Shown: positions 7,635 to 16,607, numbered from the stretch's first letter. The stretch is DNA of 64,000 bases from Candidatus Gastranaerophilales bacterium (GCA_944324435.1 CALUWH010000001.1:62001-126000), one strand, 5' to 3'. Notes: generated by a model from the sequence alone, not told the origin. Program-made: numbers and translations.

Positions 7635-8792
7635 ATGATTATAGTAGAAAAACCTTACGCATCAGAATTTCTTATAGATACCATTGTGCAAAATGATTGG
7701 GCGGTATTGGAAAATGACGCTATTCTTGAGGCTGATATTGAAGAAGGCGCATTGAATCTGATACCGTCGGATGCTGCAAAGAATTATTACATAACCCAGG
7801 AATATCCGTTAATTTACGCAAACTCGGAAAATGCAATAAGCTGGGTGCTGGAAAATCTTCCTGACTCAAATTTGAGTGAATATATTCGTTTGTTCAAGGA
7901 TAAATCCGCTTTTAGAGAACTTCTAAAAGAACTTTATCCTGATTTTTATTTTGAAACAATTGAATTAGAAGAGTTGAAAAAACTAACAGCTGAAAATGTC
8001 AAATTCCCTGTTGTAATAAAACCTTCTGTTGGTTTTCTAAGCTTTGGTGTGCACACCATAAGAAATGCTGAGGAATGGAAAGACGCAATCAAAAAGCTTG
8101 AAAAAGAATTAAAAGATGCAGAATCGCTCTACCCGGGCAGCGTGATAAATTCTTCAAAGTTTATTATTGAACAACTTATAGAAGGTGAAGAATTTGCAAT
8201 AGACGCCTATTATGACAGAGACGGAGAACCGGTAATACTCAATATATACCAGCATCCGTTTTTGAATGAAAAGGATGTAAGCGACAGGATTTATTTGATG
8301 TCAACAGGTATAATGATTAAGTACATGGCAAAATTTGCCATAATTCTTCGTGATATAGGAAATTTAAAAAATATTAGAAATTTCCCTATACACTTGGAGC
8401 TGCGCGTAACAAAAGACGGAGCGATTATCCCGATAGAAGTAAATCCAATGCGTTTTGCAGGCTGGTGTACTGCTGATGTAAGTAAATACGCCTGGGGTAT
8501 TAATGTTTACGAGTGTTTCTTTAATCAGACAAGACCTGATTGGAACAACATTCTGGCAAATGCAGGCAAAGAAGTATACTATTTTTCAATGGCAGAAGTT
8601 TCTCCGGATATTGATAGGCACAAGGTCAAAAATTTTAACTACAAAGAATATCTGGCTAATTATTCTAATGTTTTGGAAGTTCGTCGTATAAATCCGATAT
8701 CTAACCCTCTGTTTGCAATAATTTTTGGTTCAACAACAAGTAAAAATGAAGTTGTTAAAATATTGTCACTGAAAACCAAGGATTACGTTTAG
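7635..8792 (+). CDS. ATP-grasp domain protein
   Basis: About 385 residues from ATG 7635; a TTG at 7620, 3 bases after the pilin stop, is an equally weak alternative, and neither has a clear Shine-Dalgarno. The central part has ATP-grasp features: LFKDKSAFRELLKELYP, FPVVIKPSVGFLSFGVHTI (nucleotide-binding strand-lysine and loop), SKFIIEQLIEGEEFAIDAYYD, and metal-binding HLELRVTKDGAIIPIEVNPMRFAGW, with Glu and Asn in EVNPMR. ATP-grasp enzymes ligate a carboxylate to an amine or thiol through an acyl phosphate. The substrate cannot be told. It lies downstream of the pilin-like gene and may be co-transcribed. Confidence 0.8.
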   Translation: MIIVEKPYASEFLIDTIVQNDWAVLENDAILEADIEEGALNLIPSDAAKNYYITQEYPLIYANSENAISWVLENLPDSNLSEYIRLFKDKSAFRELLKELYPDFYFETIELEELKKLTAENVKFPVVIKPSVGFLSFGVHTIRNAEEWKDAIKKLEKELKDAESLYPGSVINSSKFIIEQLIEGEEFAIDAYYDRDGEPVILNIYQHPFLNEKDVSDRIYLMSTGIMIKYMAKFAIILRDIGNLKNIRNFPIHLELRVTKDGAIIPIEVNPMRFAGWCTADVSKYAWGINVYECFFNQTRPDWNNILANAGKEVYYFSMAEVSPDIDRHKVKNFNYKEYLANYSNVLEVRRINPISNPLFAIIFGSTTSKNEVVKILSLKTKDYV

Positions 8793-8826
8793 CGAAATTT
8801 TTCTGCAATATTCTTTTAAAAAAGCT

Positions 8827-9123
8827 CTAAACTTGAACCAAATCGTCTTTTATCAGATTATAAAACTTTTCGTCCATAGAATAGTAGTCCGCAAAGTTAA
8901 CAATATAAGGAAGTCGGCTTTGGTCAAATTGTTCTTTCAAATCAGCCACATCATTCCATTTTGCTTCCTCTGAGCCTTTAATCAATATATCCAAGTCCGA
9001 AAGTGGACGAAAATTCCCTTTCACACGAGAACCGTAGAAATAAAATCCGTACTTATCTTTATACGGTTCAAGAATAGATTTGATAATTGTTTCTTCTTCC
9101 GGTTTTATACCCTTAATCGGCAT
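8827..9123 (-). CDS. mntA: MntA-type minimal nucleotidyltransferase (antitoxin)
   Basis: 98 residues. FYGSRVKGNFRPLSDLDILI contains GSX10DXD, the catalytic motif of MntA antitoxins. In the studied Shewanella pair, MntA adds AMP units to a tyrosine of the HepT toxin and so silences it. The start overlaps the end of the HEPN gene (9113-9123), the usual arrangement of the pair. Cytoplasmic, with no other domain. The system is tentatively assigned by exact motif match and pairing; activity is not shown. Confidence 0.88.
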   Translation of the reverse strand: MPIKGIKPEEETIIKSILEPYKDKYGFYFYGSRVKGNFRPLSDLDILIKGSEEAKWNDVADLKEQFDQSRLPYIVNFADYYSMDEKFYNLIKDDLVQV

Positions 9124-9520
9124 TTATATCCTCTTTTAAATTTTTTACTAAAGTTTCAGCATCATCAATAAAGTTTGGAATAATTTCTACCAAGCCTCTG
9201 GATTTTGTAAGACTATATTCATGCGCCGTATCATTTCTTTTCTGATAATACCCTCTCCATCTTTCCCAATCCTCAGCGTAACCATAGCCCTGCATAAGTC
9301 TGAAAATATTATTTACCGTAAGCTCATTTTCCGATTTTCCATACTTTTGGATAAAAATTCTTTTCATTAATTTCCAGGCAGTTTCCAGAGTATACTCAAA
9401 TCTCTTTACACAGGAATCTGCAATGTATTCGATTAATTGAGAGTCCTTATTCTTGTTATAGTCAGCATAACAAGTTTTCAGGATTTCAAGAGCATTTTCA
9501 AGATTAGAAATTTCAAGCAT
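9113..9520 (-). CDS. hepT: HepT-type HEPN ribonuclease toxin
   Basis: 135 residues, helical, of the HI0074-like nucleotidyltransferase substrate-binding family. The segment KRNDTAHEYS holds RX4HXY (Arg-Asn-Asp-Thr-Ala-His-Glu-Tyr), the HepT active site: Arg and His cut RNA and the Tyr is the residue AMPylated by MntA. The gene begins 2 bases after argS ends and overlaps mntA, so argS-hepT-mntA reads like one transcript. Placement behind an essential tRNA synthetase gene is unusual and would couple the toxin's expression to argS. Confidence 0.88.
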   Translation of the reverse strand: MLEISNLENALEILKTCYADYNKNKDSQLIEYIADSCVKRFEYTLETAWKLMKRIFIQKYGKSENELTVNNIFRLMQGYGYAEDWERWRGYYQKRNDTAHEYSLTKSRGLVEIIPNFIDDAETLVKNLKEDINAD

Positions 9521-9522
9521 TT

Positions 9523-11247
9523 TTACATTTTCTCAGGTGCTGATACAGCCAGAATATCAAGCGCATTTTTCAAAGTCGTCTTTATTGCAACCATCAGCGC
9601 AAGACGCGATTTCATTAACTCTCTATCCTCACAGATTACACGATTAGAGTTATAGAATGAATGGAATTCCGAAGCAAGCTCCTGAACGTATCTGCAAATT
9701 GTATAAACAGTCCTATTTTGAGCAGAAAGCATTATAACGGATTTAAACTCTTCAAGCTTCAAAATAAGAGATTTAGCGCTGTCTGCAGTATTCAGAATCA
9801 AATTCTTATCAAAATTATTAATCAATTCCTCCAACTCTTCCTGTGTCATTGGAGCCTTTGATTTCTCTCCGGTTTCAGGATTAAGTTTTTCAGAAACTGC
9901 GTTTCTCAGGATTGAACAAACCCTTGCATAAGCATACTGAACATAGAACACAGGGTTTTCATCAGTTGAACGTTTAGCAAGTTCAATATCAAAATCAAGC
10001 GTCATATCAATATTACGCATTGCCATCCAATATCTTGTTGCATCAATACCGACCTCTTCAATCAAATCGTCAAGAGTAACCATATTCTTACGTTTACCCA
10101 TTCTGACTTCTTCACCGTTCACAACAAGATTAACCAGCTGCCCGAGAAGGATTTCAAGTTTGTTCGGATCATACCCTAAAGCCTCTAATGAAGCCTTAAC
10201 CCTTGCGACATAACCGTGGTGGTCTGCGCCCCAAATATTTATTAACCTGTCGTATCCACGCTTTAATTTATCAACGTGATACGCAATATCAGCAGTAAGG
10301 TATGTATTTGAACCATCTGCCTTTTTAATAACTCTATCCTGATCATCGCCGAATTCAGATGATTTGAACCACATCGCGCCATCTTTTTCATACAGCATAC
10401 CTTTTGCCATAAGCTCTTTGTAGCTTTCTTCAACCTTGCCGGATTTATGCAAATCAAGCTCTGAATAAAAATTATCAAAATAAACCCTGAATTCTTCAAG
10501 AAGTTTTTTCTGGCATTCTTCCATCTCTTTTTTTGCAAAATCAGAAAGGGTTTGGATATCAATATTATCAATATCTATCCCCGGATTTTCCTGCAGGAAT
10601 TTCTTTGCAACAGGGATTAAATAATCTCCAGGATAGTAATTTTTTCTTTCAATTTCGTCGGTCGGGAAATCGACGTCCTCGCCCAATTCCTGACGAATAC
10701 GGATTTTCAGAGAATTACCGAGTTTCTGAATCTGGCTTCCTGCATCATTTATGTAAAATTCCTGATAAACTTCGTGTCCGTAGAATTTTAAAAGATTTGC
10801 AAGAGCGCTGCCCATAGCAGCCCATCTTCCGTGCCCTATATGGAAAGGACCGGTCGGATTTGCAGAGACATATTCAAGAAGAATTTTTTCTTTTTCAATT
10901 TTCTCCGGACGTCCGTAGTTTTCTTTTTTCACAAGAATTTCTGCAACAGAATCTGCCAGAAGAGAGTTTTCTATCTTAAAATTGATAAAACCGCCAACAA
11001 CAGATACAAAATAATTCTTAGGCTCAAGATTCTCCACAACTGCATTTGCAATCATCGGCGGAGCAATCTTTGCAGATCTTGCAAGCGATGAGACATTTAC
11101 CGCAAAATCCCCAAAATCCGGGTTTTTGGGTTTTTCTATCATCAAAGAGCCTTTTGTATACTCGCTCATCTGTCCGATTTTATTATCTTTTATACCTTTC
11201 AATATGGCGTTTTCAACTTCATTTAAGAAAAAATCTTTTAACATCAT
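9523..11247 (-). CDS. argS: Arginyl-tRNA synthetase
   Basis: 574 residues. An N-terminal Add1 domain (about 1-110) is followed by the class I core with EYVSANPTGPFHIGHGRWAAMGSAL (HIGH motif) and the later ADHHGYVARVKASL and VRMGKRKNMVTLDDLIEEVG, where the KMSK position reads MGKRKN, as is common in ArgRS. The C-terminal DALR anticodon-binding domain ends LILKLEEFKSVIMLSAQNRTVYTICRYVQELASEFHSFYNS. The enzyme charges tRNA-Arg. The start has two adjacent ATGs; the second (11244) is better spaced from AGAGG. It leads the operon that includes hepT and mntA. Confidence 0.96.
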   Translation of the reverse strand: MMLKDFFLNEVENAILKGIKDNKIGQMSEYTKGSLMIEKPKNPDFGDFAVNVSSLARSAKIAPPMIANAVVENLEPKNYFVSVVGGFINFKIENSLLADSVAEILVKKENYGRPEKIEKEKILLEYVSANPTGPFHIGHGRWAAMGSALANLLKFYGHEVYQEFYINDAGSQIQKLGNSLKIRIRQELGEDVDFPTDEIERKNYYPGDYLIPVAKKFLQENPGIDIDNIDIQTLSDFAKKEMEECQKKLLEEFRVYFDNFYSELDLHKSGKVEESYKELMAKGMLYEKDGAMWFKSSEFGDDQDRVIKKADGSNTYLTADIAYHVDKLKRGYDRLINIWGADHHGYVARVKASLEALGYDPNKLEILLGQLVNLVVNGEEVRMGKRKNMVTLDDLIEEVGIDATRYWMAMRNIDMTLDFDIELAKRSTDENPVFYVQYAYARVCSILRNAVSEKLNPETGEKSKAPMTQEELEELINNFDKNLILNTADSAKSLILKLEEFKSVIMLSAQNRTVYTICRYVQELASEFHSFYNSNRVICEDRELMKSRLALMVAIKTTLKNALDILAVSAPEKM

Positions 11248-11433
11248 AATCCTCTTTTACAAATTCCTATTTTCCTTGATTATAGGATAAACAAAGTATT
11301 TTTAAAAGCCGGCTTTGGCAACATCAAATATAAACTTATTTTAAGCTGAGACGGATAAATACTCGACAATTAATATTTTTTTAGTTATTATAAAGACTAT
11401 ACTAGCCCAATAATATACAAAAGGAGAAAAAGA

Positions 11434-11931
11434 ATGCAAGTAATATTGAAAAAAGATGTGCAAAATATTGGCGAAGCCGGAGATTTAGTAAATGTAAAAG
11501 ACGGTTATGCAAGAAATTTTTTAATTCCTAAGAATTTTGCAGAAGCAGCAACTGAAGGTGCTTTGAAAAACAGAGAACAAAATATGGCAAGAATCAAAGC
11601 AAAACAAGAAAAATTACATCAGGAAGCTCTTCAAAAAGCTGAACAAATTGAAAAACTAGGTTCTATTGAACTCTCTGCCAAAGCCGGAGAAAGCGGTAAA
11701 TTATTCGGTACCATAACTACTAAAAAATTATGTGAAGAATTAAAAGAAAAATCTAACATTGAAGTTGATAGAAAAACAGTTTCGCTGAACGCTCCTATTA
11801 ACAAAATCGGAGAATACACAATGTTAATCAAGTTAACTTCAAAAGTTAAAACAGAATTAAAAGTTATTGTAACGGCTTCAGAAGTTGTTAAAGAATCAAT
11901 TGAAGAAGAAACTGAAGAAGTTGAAGCATAA
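11434..11931 (+). CDS. rplI: 50S ribosomal protein L9
   Basis: 165 residues. MQVILKKDVQNIGEAGDLVNVKDGYARNFLIPKNFA is the L9 N-terminal rRNA-binding domain; a long central helix and a C-terminal domain (KLFGTITTKKLCEELK ... GEYTMLIKLTSKVKTELKVIVTAS) follow. The C-terminal tail is acidic. AAAGGAG precedes the ATG, and a strong terminator ends the unit at 11955-11994. It is alone rather than with rpsF, ssb or rpsR. Confidence 0.97.
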   Translation: MQVILKKDVQNIGEAGDLVNVKDGYARNFLIPKNFAEAATEGALKNREQNMARIKAKQEKLHQEALQKAEQIEKLGSIELSAKAGESGKLFGTITTKKLCEELKEKSNIEVDRKTVSLNAPINKIGEYTMLIKLTSKVKTELKVIVTASEVVKESIEEETEEVEA

Positions 11932-11954
11932 CAAGTTTAAAAATTAAAAAGAAA

Positions 11955-11994
11955 AGATATGCCGGCTTCTAAAACAAAACGGCATGTCTTTTTC
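11955..11994 (+). terminator. Rho-independent terminator after rplI
   Basis: AGATATGCCG (11955-11964) pairs with CGGCATGTCT (11980-11989, one G-U), followed by TTTTCTT. An ATG at 11984 lies inside this stem, which argues against its use as a start for the next gene. Confidence 0.8.
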
Positions 11995-12019
11995 TTACAC
12001 TCACAGAGAGAGAACCCAG

Positions 12020-13066
12020 ATGAAATTAAATTTAAGATGTCTTCCGGTCGGAGACCTTCCATATACAGATATAAAGCTAACAACGAGATTAACGGTTAAA
12101 ATATTTGAAGCGTGCCCGTTTTTAGCAGTTATGCCTAATGCAGCTCCCGGTGACAGCGTCTTGCGGCGTACGTTGGAAAATCTCCCTGGAGTAACATTTC
12201 AAGACAACAGGATTGTTTTTCAACCGGACAATGATGAATTTCGCCAGCAGCTATTGACGTTGGATTATGTATATAACAATCCGAGCGCAGAGGGGTTCGA
12301 GCAATATAAAATGGCTCCCTATTTTTGGGAGAAATACGAACAGATTTTAACCCGTATAAAGCCTGTTGAAACTGTCGTAAATATACTGGGGCCGTTTAGT
12401 TTGTCGCAGATATTATCTACAGAAGCAGATTTTCAACTTCTGGAAGACAGATGCTACAGGAAGCTTGTCATTCAATCAGTAACAGTAAAAGCTCTGTGGG
12501 TAATTAATAAAATAAAGCAATTATCCCCGGAGACGACGCCCATAATTATACTTGATGATCCGCTTATAAATCGGGTTGGAGATGTAAAACGCCAGTATGA
12601 GGCGGTAAACAGGGATATTATCGTAAATATGTATTCTAAAGTTGTAGAAAGAATTAAAGATACCGGAAGCGCCGTCGGAGTGCAATGTTTTGAAAAATGC
12701 GACTGGAAAATCCCGATTGATGCCAATGTAGATATAATTTCATTCAATGCCTACAGTTATCCAAATAATTTGAACATTATTGCGGAAAAGGTTAACACAT
12801 TTTTGGCTGCAGGCGGTAGAATCAACTGGGCAATTGTTCCTGTTATCAATGAAACAACGGTTAAATCCTTAACTCTGGACTATGTAGAAAGACGATTCCG
12901 AAAAGCGGTAGAAGGAATGATTAATTCCGGAGTAAGTCCAAAACTGGCCTACAACAGATCTATGGTTTCAATACAAGGTAACATAGATAAATTACCCATC
13001 ATTTTTGCAGAAAAAGCCCTGATTCTTGCAAATCAACTATCTAAAAAAATCCCTGTTATTAAATAG
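12020..13066 (+). CDS. UROD/MetE-like TIM-barrel protein
   Basis: 348 residues from ATG 12020 (MKLNLRCLPVGDLPYTDI), preceded by AGAGAG. An upstream in-frame ATG at 11984 sits in the rplI terminator and was not used. The order of segments is that of the methionine synthase (MetE C-terminal)/uroporphyrinogen decarboxylase superfamily: VNILGPFSLSQILS near residue 115, PIIILDDPLINR near 175, VGVQCFEKCDWKIPIDANVDIISFNAYSYP around 214-243 and GGRINWAIVPVINE around 260-273. The MetE zinc ligands (His-x-Cys) are not evident beyond the single QCF. It could be a methyltransferase-related or corrinoid-linked protein; its substrate is unknown. The 3' end overlaps the convergent gene by 8 bases. Confidence 0.6.
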   Translation: MKLNLRCLPVGDLPYTDIKLTTRLTVKIFEACPFLAVMPNAAPGDSVLRRTLENLPGVTFQDNRIVFQPDNDEFRQQLLTLDYVYNNPSAEGFEQYKMAPYFWEKYEQILTRIKPVETVVNILGPFSLSQILSTEADFQLLEDRCYRKLVIQSVTVKALWVINKIKQLSPETTPIIILDDPLINRVGDVKRQYEAVNRDIIVNMYSKVVERIKDTGSAVGVQCFEKCDWKIPIDANVDIISFNAYSYPNNLNIIAEKVNTFLAAGGRINWAIVPVINETTVKSLTLDYVERRFRKAVEGMINSGVSPKLAYNRSMVSIQGNIDKLPIIFAEKALILANQLSKKIPVIK

Positions 13067-14168
13067 ATTCTTCTACTATAGCATTTGAATCAATAAAAAT
13101 AGTATTTCTAATAAAAGCATGCGCCATCAACAACAAGTATGGATTCATTTCGTTAGTTGCAGAAAGATTCACTTTTGTTTCCTGAGTCTCCAATATTTCT
13201 TGTTTTTTTGGTGTGACAGCTTCAATATCAATATTAGTAGTCATTGCAAGTGAAGAACTTTCATCTTTAAGACTTTTTTGCAGCGTACTTTTAGGAAAAT
13301 TTTCGGAACAGGTTATGAATACATCGACAGAGTTTGAAGTTGTCAGAGTAAACTCACCTTTTACATTACCAAAGTTTTTTGTCTGAATAAGCACCGTAAG
13401 CTTAGAGTCATTCGATTCATTTTCACCATCCGGCGGAGTAACCTCTAAGTCAAAACCAACCCCTTCATTAAGCGGCAGCCAGGGAAGATATAAAAGCATA
13501 AGACTTTTTAGTGTTTGCGCCGGGTTTCCGGACTCTGCCATCGAGACGCAAGAATTAATAATACTCAATGTCTCCCTTATTTGATCACTCGTCATACCGC
13601 TCTTAGACGCCGAGGCCATTGCTATTATTAAATTTGCAGCTACCTGCTTGCTATTTTTGAGTATTTGTTCAGATACTGCCGGCATGTGAATCATACCGCT
13701 AAAAAACAGCATTACTGCATCTTTTTGAACAGAAGTAACTTGAGCCTGAATATTCTGTCCTGTGTTAATTGGAATTTCTGCTGTATCATCGAAAAGCTGC
13801 GCTATAACTTTCTGATTCTTCAAAAGTTCCTGATTAATATCGTTTAGCAGAAGGGTATTCGTATTAATCGGGCTATTCTTATTTTGAACGGTTAATAGCA
13901 TTTGCCCGAGCGTTTGCGGCAGATTAAGAAGGTTTCTTATATATATCGCTCTATCCATGCTTGCAATCTGGTTCATGTGCAGCTGTTGAATAAGAACTTG
14001 CGCCGGCTGAAGCTGAGGTAAGGGTGCAGGAGTAGGCTTTGATAATGTAGAATTAAATCCCAAAGACGAGTTGTTAACACCCTCCTGCTTGAGCTTCTTT
14101 AAATATAATTCCGGATTCCTGAGACCTGCAAGAATTTTTCCAATACTAAACCCATCCATAATATTCAT
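13059..14168 (-). CDS. Possible FliK-like flagellar hook-length control protein
   Basis: 369 residues, rich in Gln, Asn and Ser in the first half (PTPAPLPQLQPAQVLIQQL) with no enzyme motif. In the last third LKSLMLLYLPWLPLNEGVGFDLEV, LTVLIQTKNFGNVKGEFTLTTSNSVDVFITCSE and the following helix resemble the C-terminal domain of FliK/hook-length control proteins, where a hydrophobic LYLPWLPL-type stretch leads into a beta-rich fold. Low-complexity N-terminus plus structured C-terminus is the family design. The cluster around it includes flagellin. No ribosome site is evident; ATG 14159 (MDGFSIG) is an alternative start. Identification is tentative. Confidence 0.45.
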   Translation of the reverse strand: MNIMDGFSIGKILAGLRNPELYLKKLKQEGVNNSSLGFNSTLSKPTPAPLPQLQPAQVLIQQLHMNQIASMDRAIYIRNLLNLPQTLGQMLLTVQNKNSPINTNTLLLNDINQELLKNQKVIAQLFDDTAEIPINTGQNIQAQVTSVQKDAVMLFFSGMIHMPAVSEQILKNSKQVAANLIIAMASASKSGMTSDQIRETLSIINSCVSMAESGNPAQTLKSLMLLYLPWLPLNEGVGFDLEVTPPDGENESNDSKLTVLIQTKNFGNVKGEFTLTTSNSVDVFITCSENFPKSTLQKSLKDESSSLAMTTNIDIEAVTPKKQEILETQETKVNLSATNEMNPYLLLMAHAFIRNTIFIDSNAIVEESI

Positions 14169-14228
14169 TATAACAATAATTCAAGAGATGTCTATATATT
14201 ATAAATCCGACTCTTAAACCGGAGCCAA

Positions 14229-15113
14229 TCAGCTTCTAAAATTTTTACGTAAAATTACAAGCAGAACACCGGTAAGGACAGCTATAATTCCTACAATGAT
14301 TTTGGGAGTCAACTGTTCGTGGAATACAACAACCCCGAAAAATATTGCTGTCAAAGGCTCTAAAGCACCTAAAACAGCCGCAGTTGTCGACCCAATCAGT
14401 TTTATGGCAATATTAATTGTTTCTATGGAAAGCACTGTTGGCAAAAGCGCGAGTGCAAGCGTGCATAACCACATTTTAGGTTCAGTCAGCGGCTGCAGCT
14501 CCGTGCAGAATTTTAAATTGACAATATATACAATCAACCCGAATAACATCACGTAAAAAGTCATTTTACCGCTGTTTATATGCCTTATAGCTTTAATATT
14601 TTTAACTCCGATAATATATGCGGCATACAAAAGGGCAGAGGATATAACCATCCCGACACCGTAAGGGCTTAAACTACCCGTTGGTTTACCATTGTAAAGC
14701 AGGTTGATACCGAATATTACAAGTATGAGCGCAAAAAGCACCGTCTTTGAAAACTTCTCGTGAAAAAACAAAACCATAAAAATAGCAACTATCGCCGGGT
14801 ATATAAAAAGAATCGTACACGCAATACCTGCGTCTATGTATTTGAATGCTTCAAACAGAGTCAGAGACGAAAATGAAAAAAACAGGCCCATAATAAGAAG
14901 CGGCAAAAATTCCTTTTGTGTTAATTTAAAACAGATTTTTTTGTGGAATTTAAGCCATAGCCCATAAATAATAACCGCAAACAGATACCTGTAGAAAAGA
15001 ACGGAATTTACCCCGAGTCCTAAAGCAAACAGAGGAAGTGCAAACAGTGGATTTGTACCGTAACTTGCAGCTGCCGCAGCGCCAAATATTACACCTAGAG
15101 TTCGTCTTCTCAT
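14229..15113 (-). CDS. EamA/DMT-family membrane transporter
   Basis: 294 residues with ten predicted membrane helices in two halves, the design of the drug/metabolite transporter family. The end of each half carries the usual small-residue signature, for example GIACTILFIYPAIVAIFMVLFFHEKFS in the first and STTAAVLGALEPLTAIFFGVVVFHEQLTPK in the second (the typical E/P-x-x-x-x-x-G-x-x-x-x-x-E pattern). It likely exports or imports a small metabolite; the substrate cannot be predicted. Monocistronic by position. Confidence 0.88.
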   Translation of the reverse strand: MRRRTLGVIFGAAAAASYGTNPLFALPLFALGLGVNSVLFYRYLFAVIIYGLWLKFHKKICFKLTQKEFLPLLIMGLFFSFSSLTLFEAFKYIDAGIACTILFIYPAIVAIFMVLFFHEKFSKTVLFALILVIFGINLLYNGKPTGSLSPYGVGMVISSALLYAAYIIGVKNIKAIRHINSGKMTFYVMLFGLIVYIVNLKFCTELQPLTEPKMWLCTLALALLPTVLSIETINIAIKLIGSTTAAVLGALEPLTAIFFGVVVFHEQLTPKIIVGIIAVLTGVLLVILRKNFRS

Positions 15114-15260
15114 TTAACACCTCACAGGATAAATTAGCTTAAATAGATAAAAAAATCAATCCTGCAATTGTATATCGGCTCTCGCAGACCAACGTACACC
15201 TGTCAAAGAAATAATATCTGTAAATAAAATCCGCTTTATAATCTGAAACCATTTGTATAA

Positions 15261-15288
15261 TAAAAAGAGATTGAATTACTCCAATCTC
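15261..15288 (-). terminator. Rho-independent terminator after flagellin
   Basis: On the minus strand GAGATTG, 8-base loop, CAATCTC, then TTTTTATT (stem 15288-15282 with 15273-15267). It is 37 bases past the flagellin stop codon. Confidence 0.8.
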
Positions 15289-15324
15289 ATATATAAGTAC
15301 ATATCCCAATCAACAACAAATTTA

Positions 15325-16173
15325 TTATACTAAGTTTAATGCTATACTTGGCGTTTGGTTAGCAGTAGCCAGAAGCGTAGCCGCCGCTTGCTGCAATATT
15401 TGCGCCTGTATATAATTTGACGATTCCTGTGCAACATCGGTATCTCTAATAGTGGAGAGTGAAGATGTTAAGTTTTCTATCTGTACATCAATAGCTGTTG
15501 ATGCAGACTCCAGACGATTTTGATACGCCCCGATATCGGTAACCCTTGCAGAAATTTTGCTTATGGCCTTGTCTATAGCAGTAAGCTGTGAAGGTGCTGT
15601 TGTAGCAGTCGTACAGGCATCGGCAACATCCTGTATATCAGCGGTAAACAACCCCTGAGTATTTGCAGCACCAAATAACTCAGCACTAAGAACAATCCTG
15701 CTGTTAGCATTTTCATATATACCAACCTGTAATGAAACATCTGCAAGAGTTGTTCCGTCCATTAAAGCAATACCGTTATATTCCGCATTTGCGGCTACTC
15801 TGTCAATTTCTTCTAATCTTGCGACTATTTCTGCATTTATAGCCGAAAGAGACGCACTGCCATAAGTACCGTTTGCTGCTTGTTCGGTCAGATCCCTAAT
15901 TCTCTGTAGATGAGAAACTATAAGAGCATAATTTTCTTCTGCTGTTGTGAGCAGGTCAATCCCAGTAGAATTATTTTGTGCTGCAACATCAAGAGAACTT
16001 AATTGCACACGCCAGTCCATTGCTATAGAATAACCTGCAGCATCATCCTTGGCGTTATTAATACGATATCCGGTCGTCATACGTTCTATTGAGCGCGTAA
16101 GACTATCTGTAGCAGCCTCAAGATTTTGCTGTACTATAAGCGACGATAAATTCGTATTAATTGTAAGTGCCAT
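15325..16173 (-). CDS. fliC: Flagellin
   Basis: 282 residues, a short flagellin. The N-terminal D0/D1 region ALTINTNLSSLIVQQNLEAATDSLTRSIERMTTGYRINNAKDDAAGYSIA matches the family, with MTTGYRINNAKDDAAG in place of the usual LSSGLRINSAKDDAAG. The C-terminal helix KISARVTDIGAYQNRLESASTAIDVQIENLTSSLSTIRDTDVAQESSNYIQAQILQQAAATLLATANQ is typical. The variable D2/D3 region is almost absent. The protein forms the extracellular filament after export through FliPQR-FlhB with FliS. AAAGG lies 8 bases before the ATG; the leader is long (over 150 bases) and has its own terminator downstream. Confidence 0.96.
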   Translation of the reverse strand: MALTINTNLSSLIVQQNLEAATDSLTRSIERMTTGYRINNAKDDAAGYSIAMDWRVQLSSLDVAAQNNSTGIDLLTTAEENYALIVSHLQRIRDLTEQAANGTYGSASLSAINAEIVARLEEIDRVAANAEYNGIALMDGTTLADVSLQVGIYENANSRIVLSAELFGAANTQGLFTADIQDVADACTTATTAPSQLTAIDKAISKISARVTDIGAYQNRLESASTAIDVQIENLTSSLSTIRDTDVAQESSNYIQAQILQQAAATLLATANQTPSIALNLV

Positions 16174-16397
16174 TCCCTAACCTTTCAGACACCGGCATGC
16201 TATTAATCCCTAATCTTATCAGGTGTTTAAACCCGACTCTCTTATATAATTCTCACATACCCTTGTATACAAATATTATAGAATAACTCTATAAAAAACA
16301 CACTACTTAAAAAGAATATTTTTACAATAATTTACATTCTTAACCTGATTAGAGTGGACTAATGTAAAATTTTGTTAATGCTAAGGCATTTTTTATT

Positions 16398-16574
16398 ATG
16401 TTTAAGACTTATAGTATGTATATTAAGGTTTTTGAGGAAGAGGATCAAGCCCGGTGCAAACAACTGATGGCTGAAGTTATGGAATTTATTGAAAAAGGCG
16501 AACGTATTCCGCCTGAAAAACTTAGTAAAATCATTACTATATATGACAAAAAACGCTTGTATCCATATATCTAA
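16398..16574 (+). CDS. Small hypothetical protein, 58 residues
   Basis: The frame MFKTYSMYIKVFEEEDQARC ... PPEKLSKIITIYDKKRLYPYI ends just before the Mini-III gene. It is soluble, charged and predicted to be helical (EEEDQARCKQLMAEVMEFIEKGERIPPEKL). Codon choice looks like that of the neighbours, but the Shine-Dalgarno (AAGG) is poorly spaced. ATG 16416 would give a shorter product. It lies divergent to flagellin and 33 bases upstream of mrnC. No known family was recognised. Confidence 0.5.
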   Translation: MFKTYSMYIKVFEEEDQARCKQLMAEVMEFIEKGERIPPEKLSKIITIYDKKRLYPYI

Positions 16575-16607
16575 TTCGTATCAGAGATTTGTGATAATAT
16601 ATAAGTT

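Noticed and set aside
11984-12019. ATG 11984 as start of the MetE-like gene
   Set aside because: It lies in the rplI terminator stem; ATG 12020 has AGAGAG.
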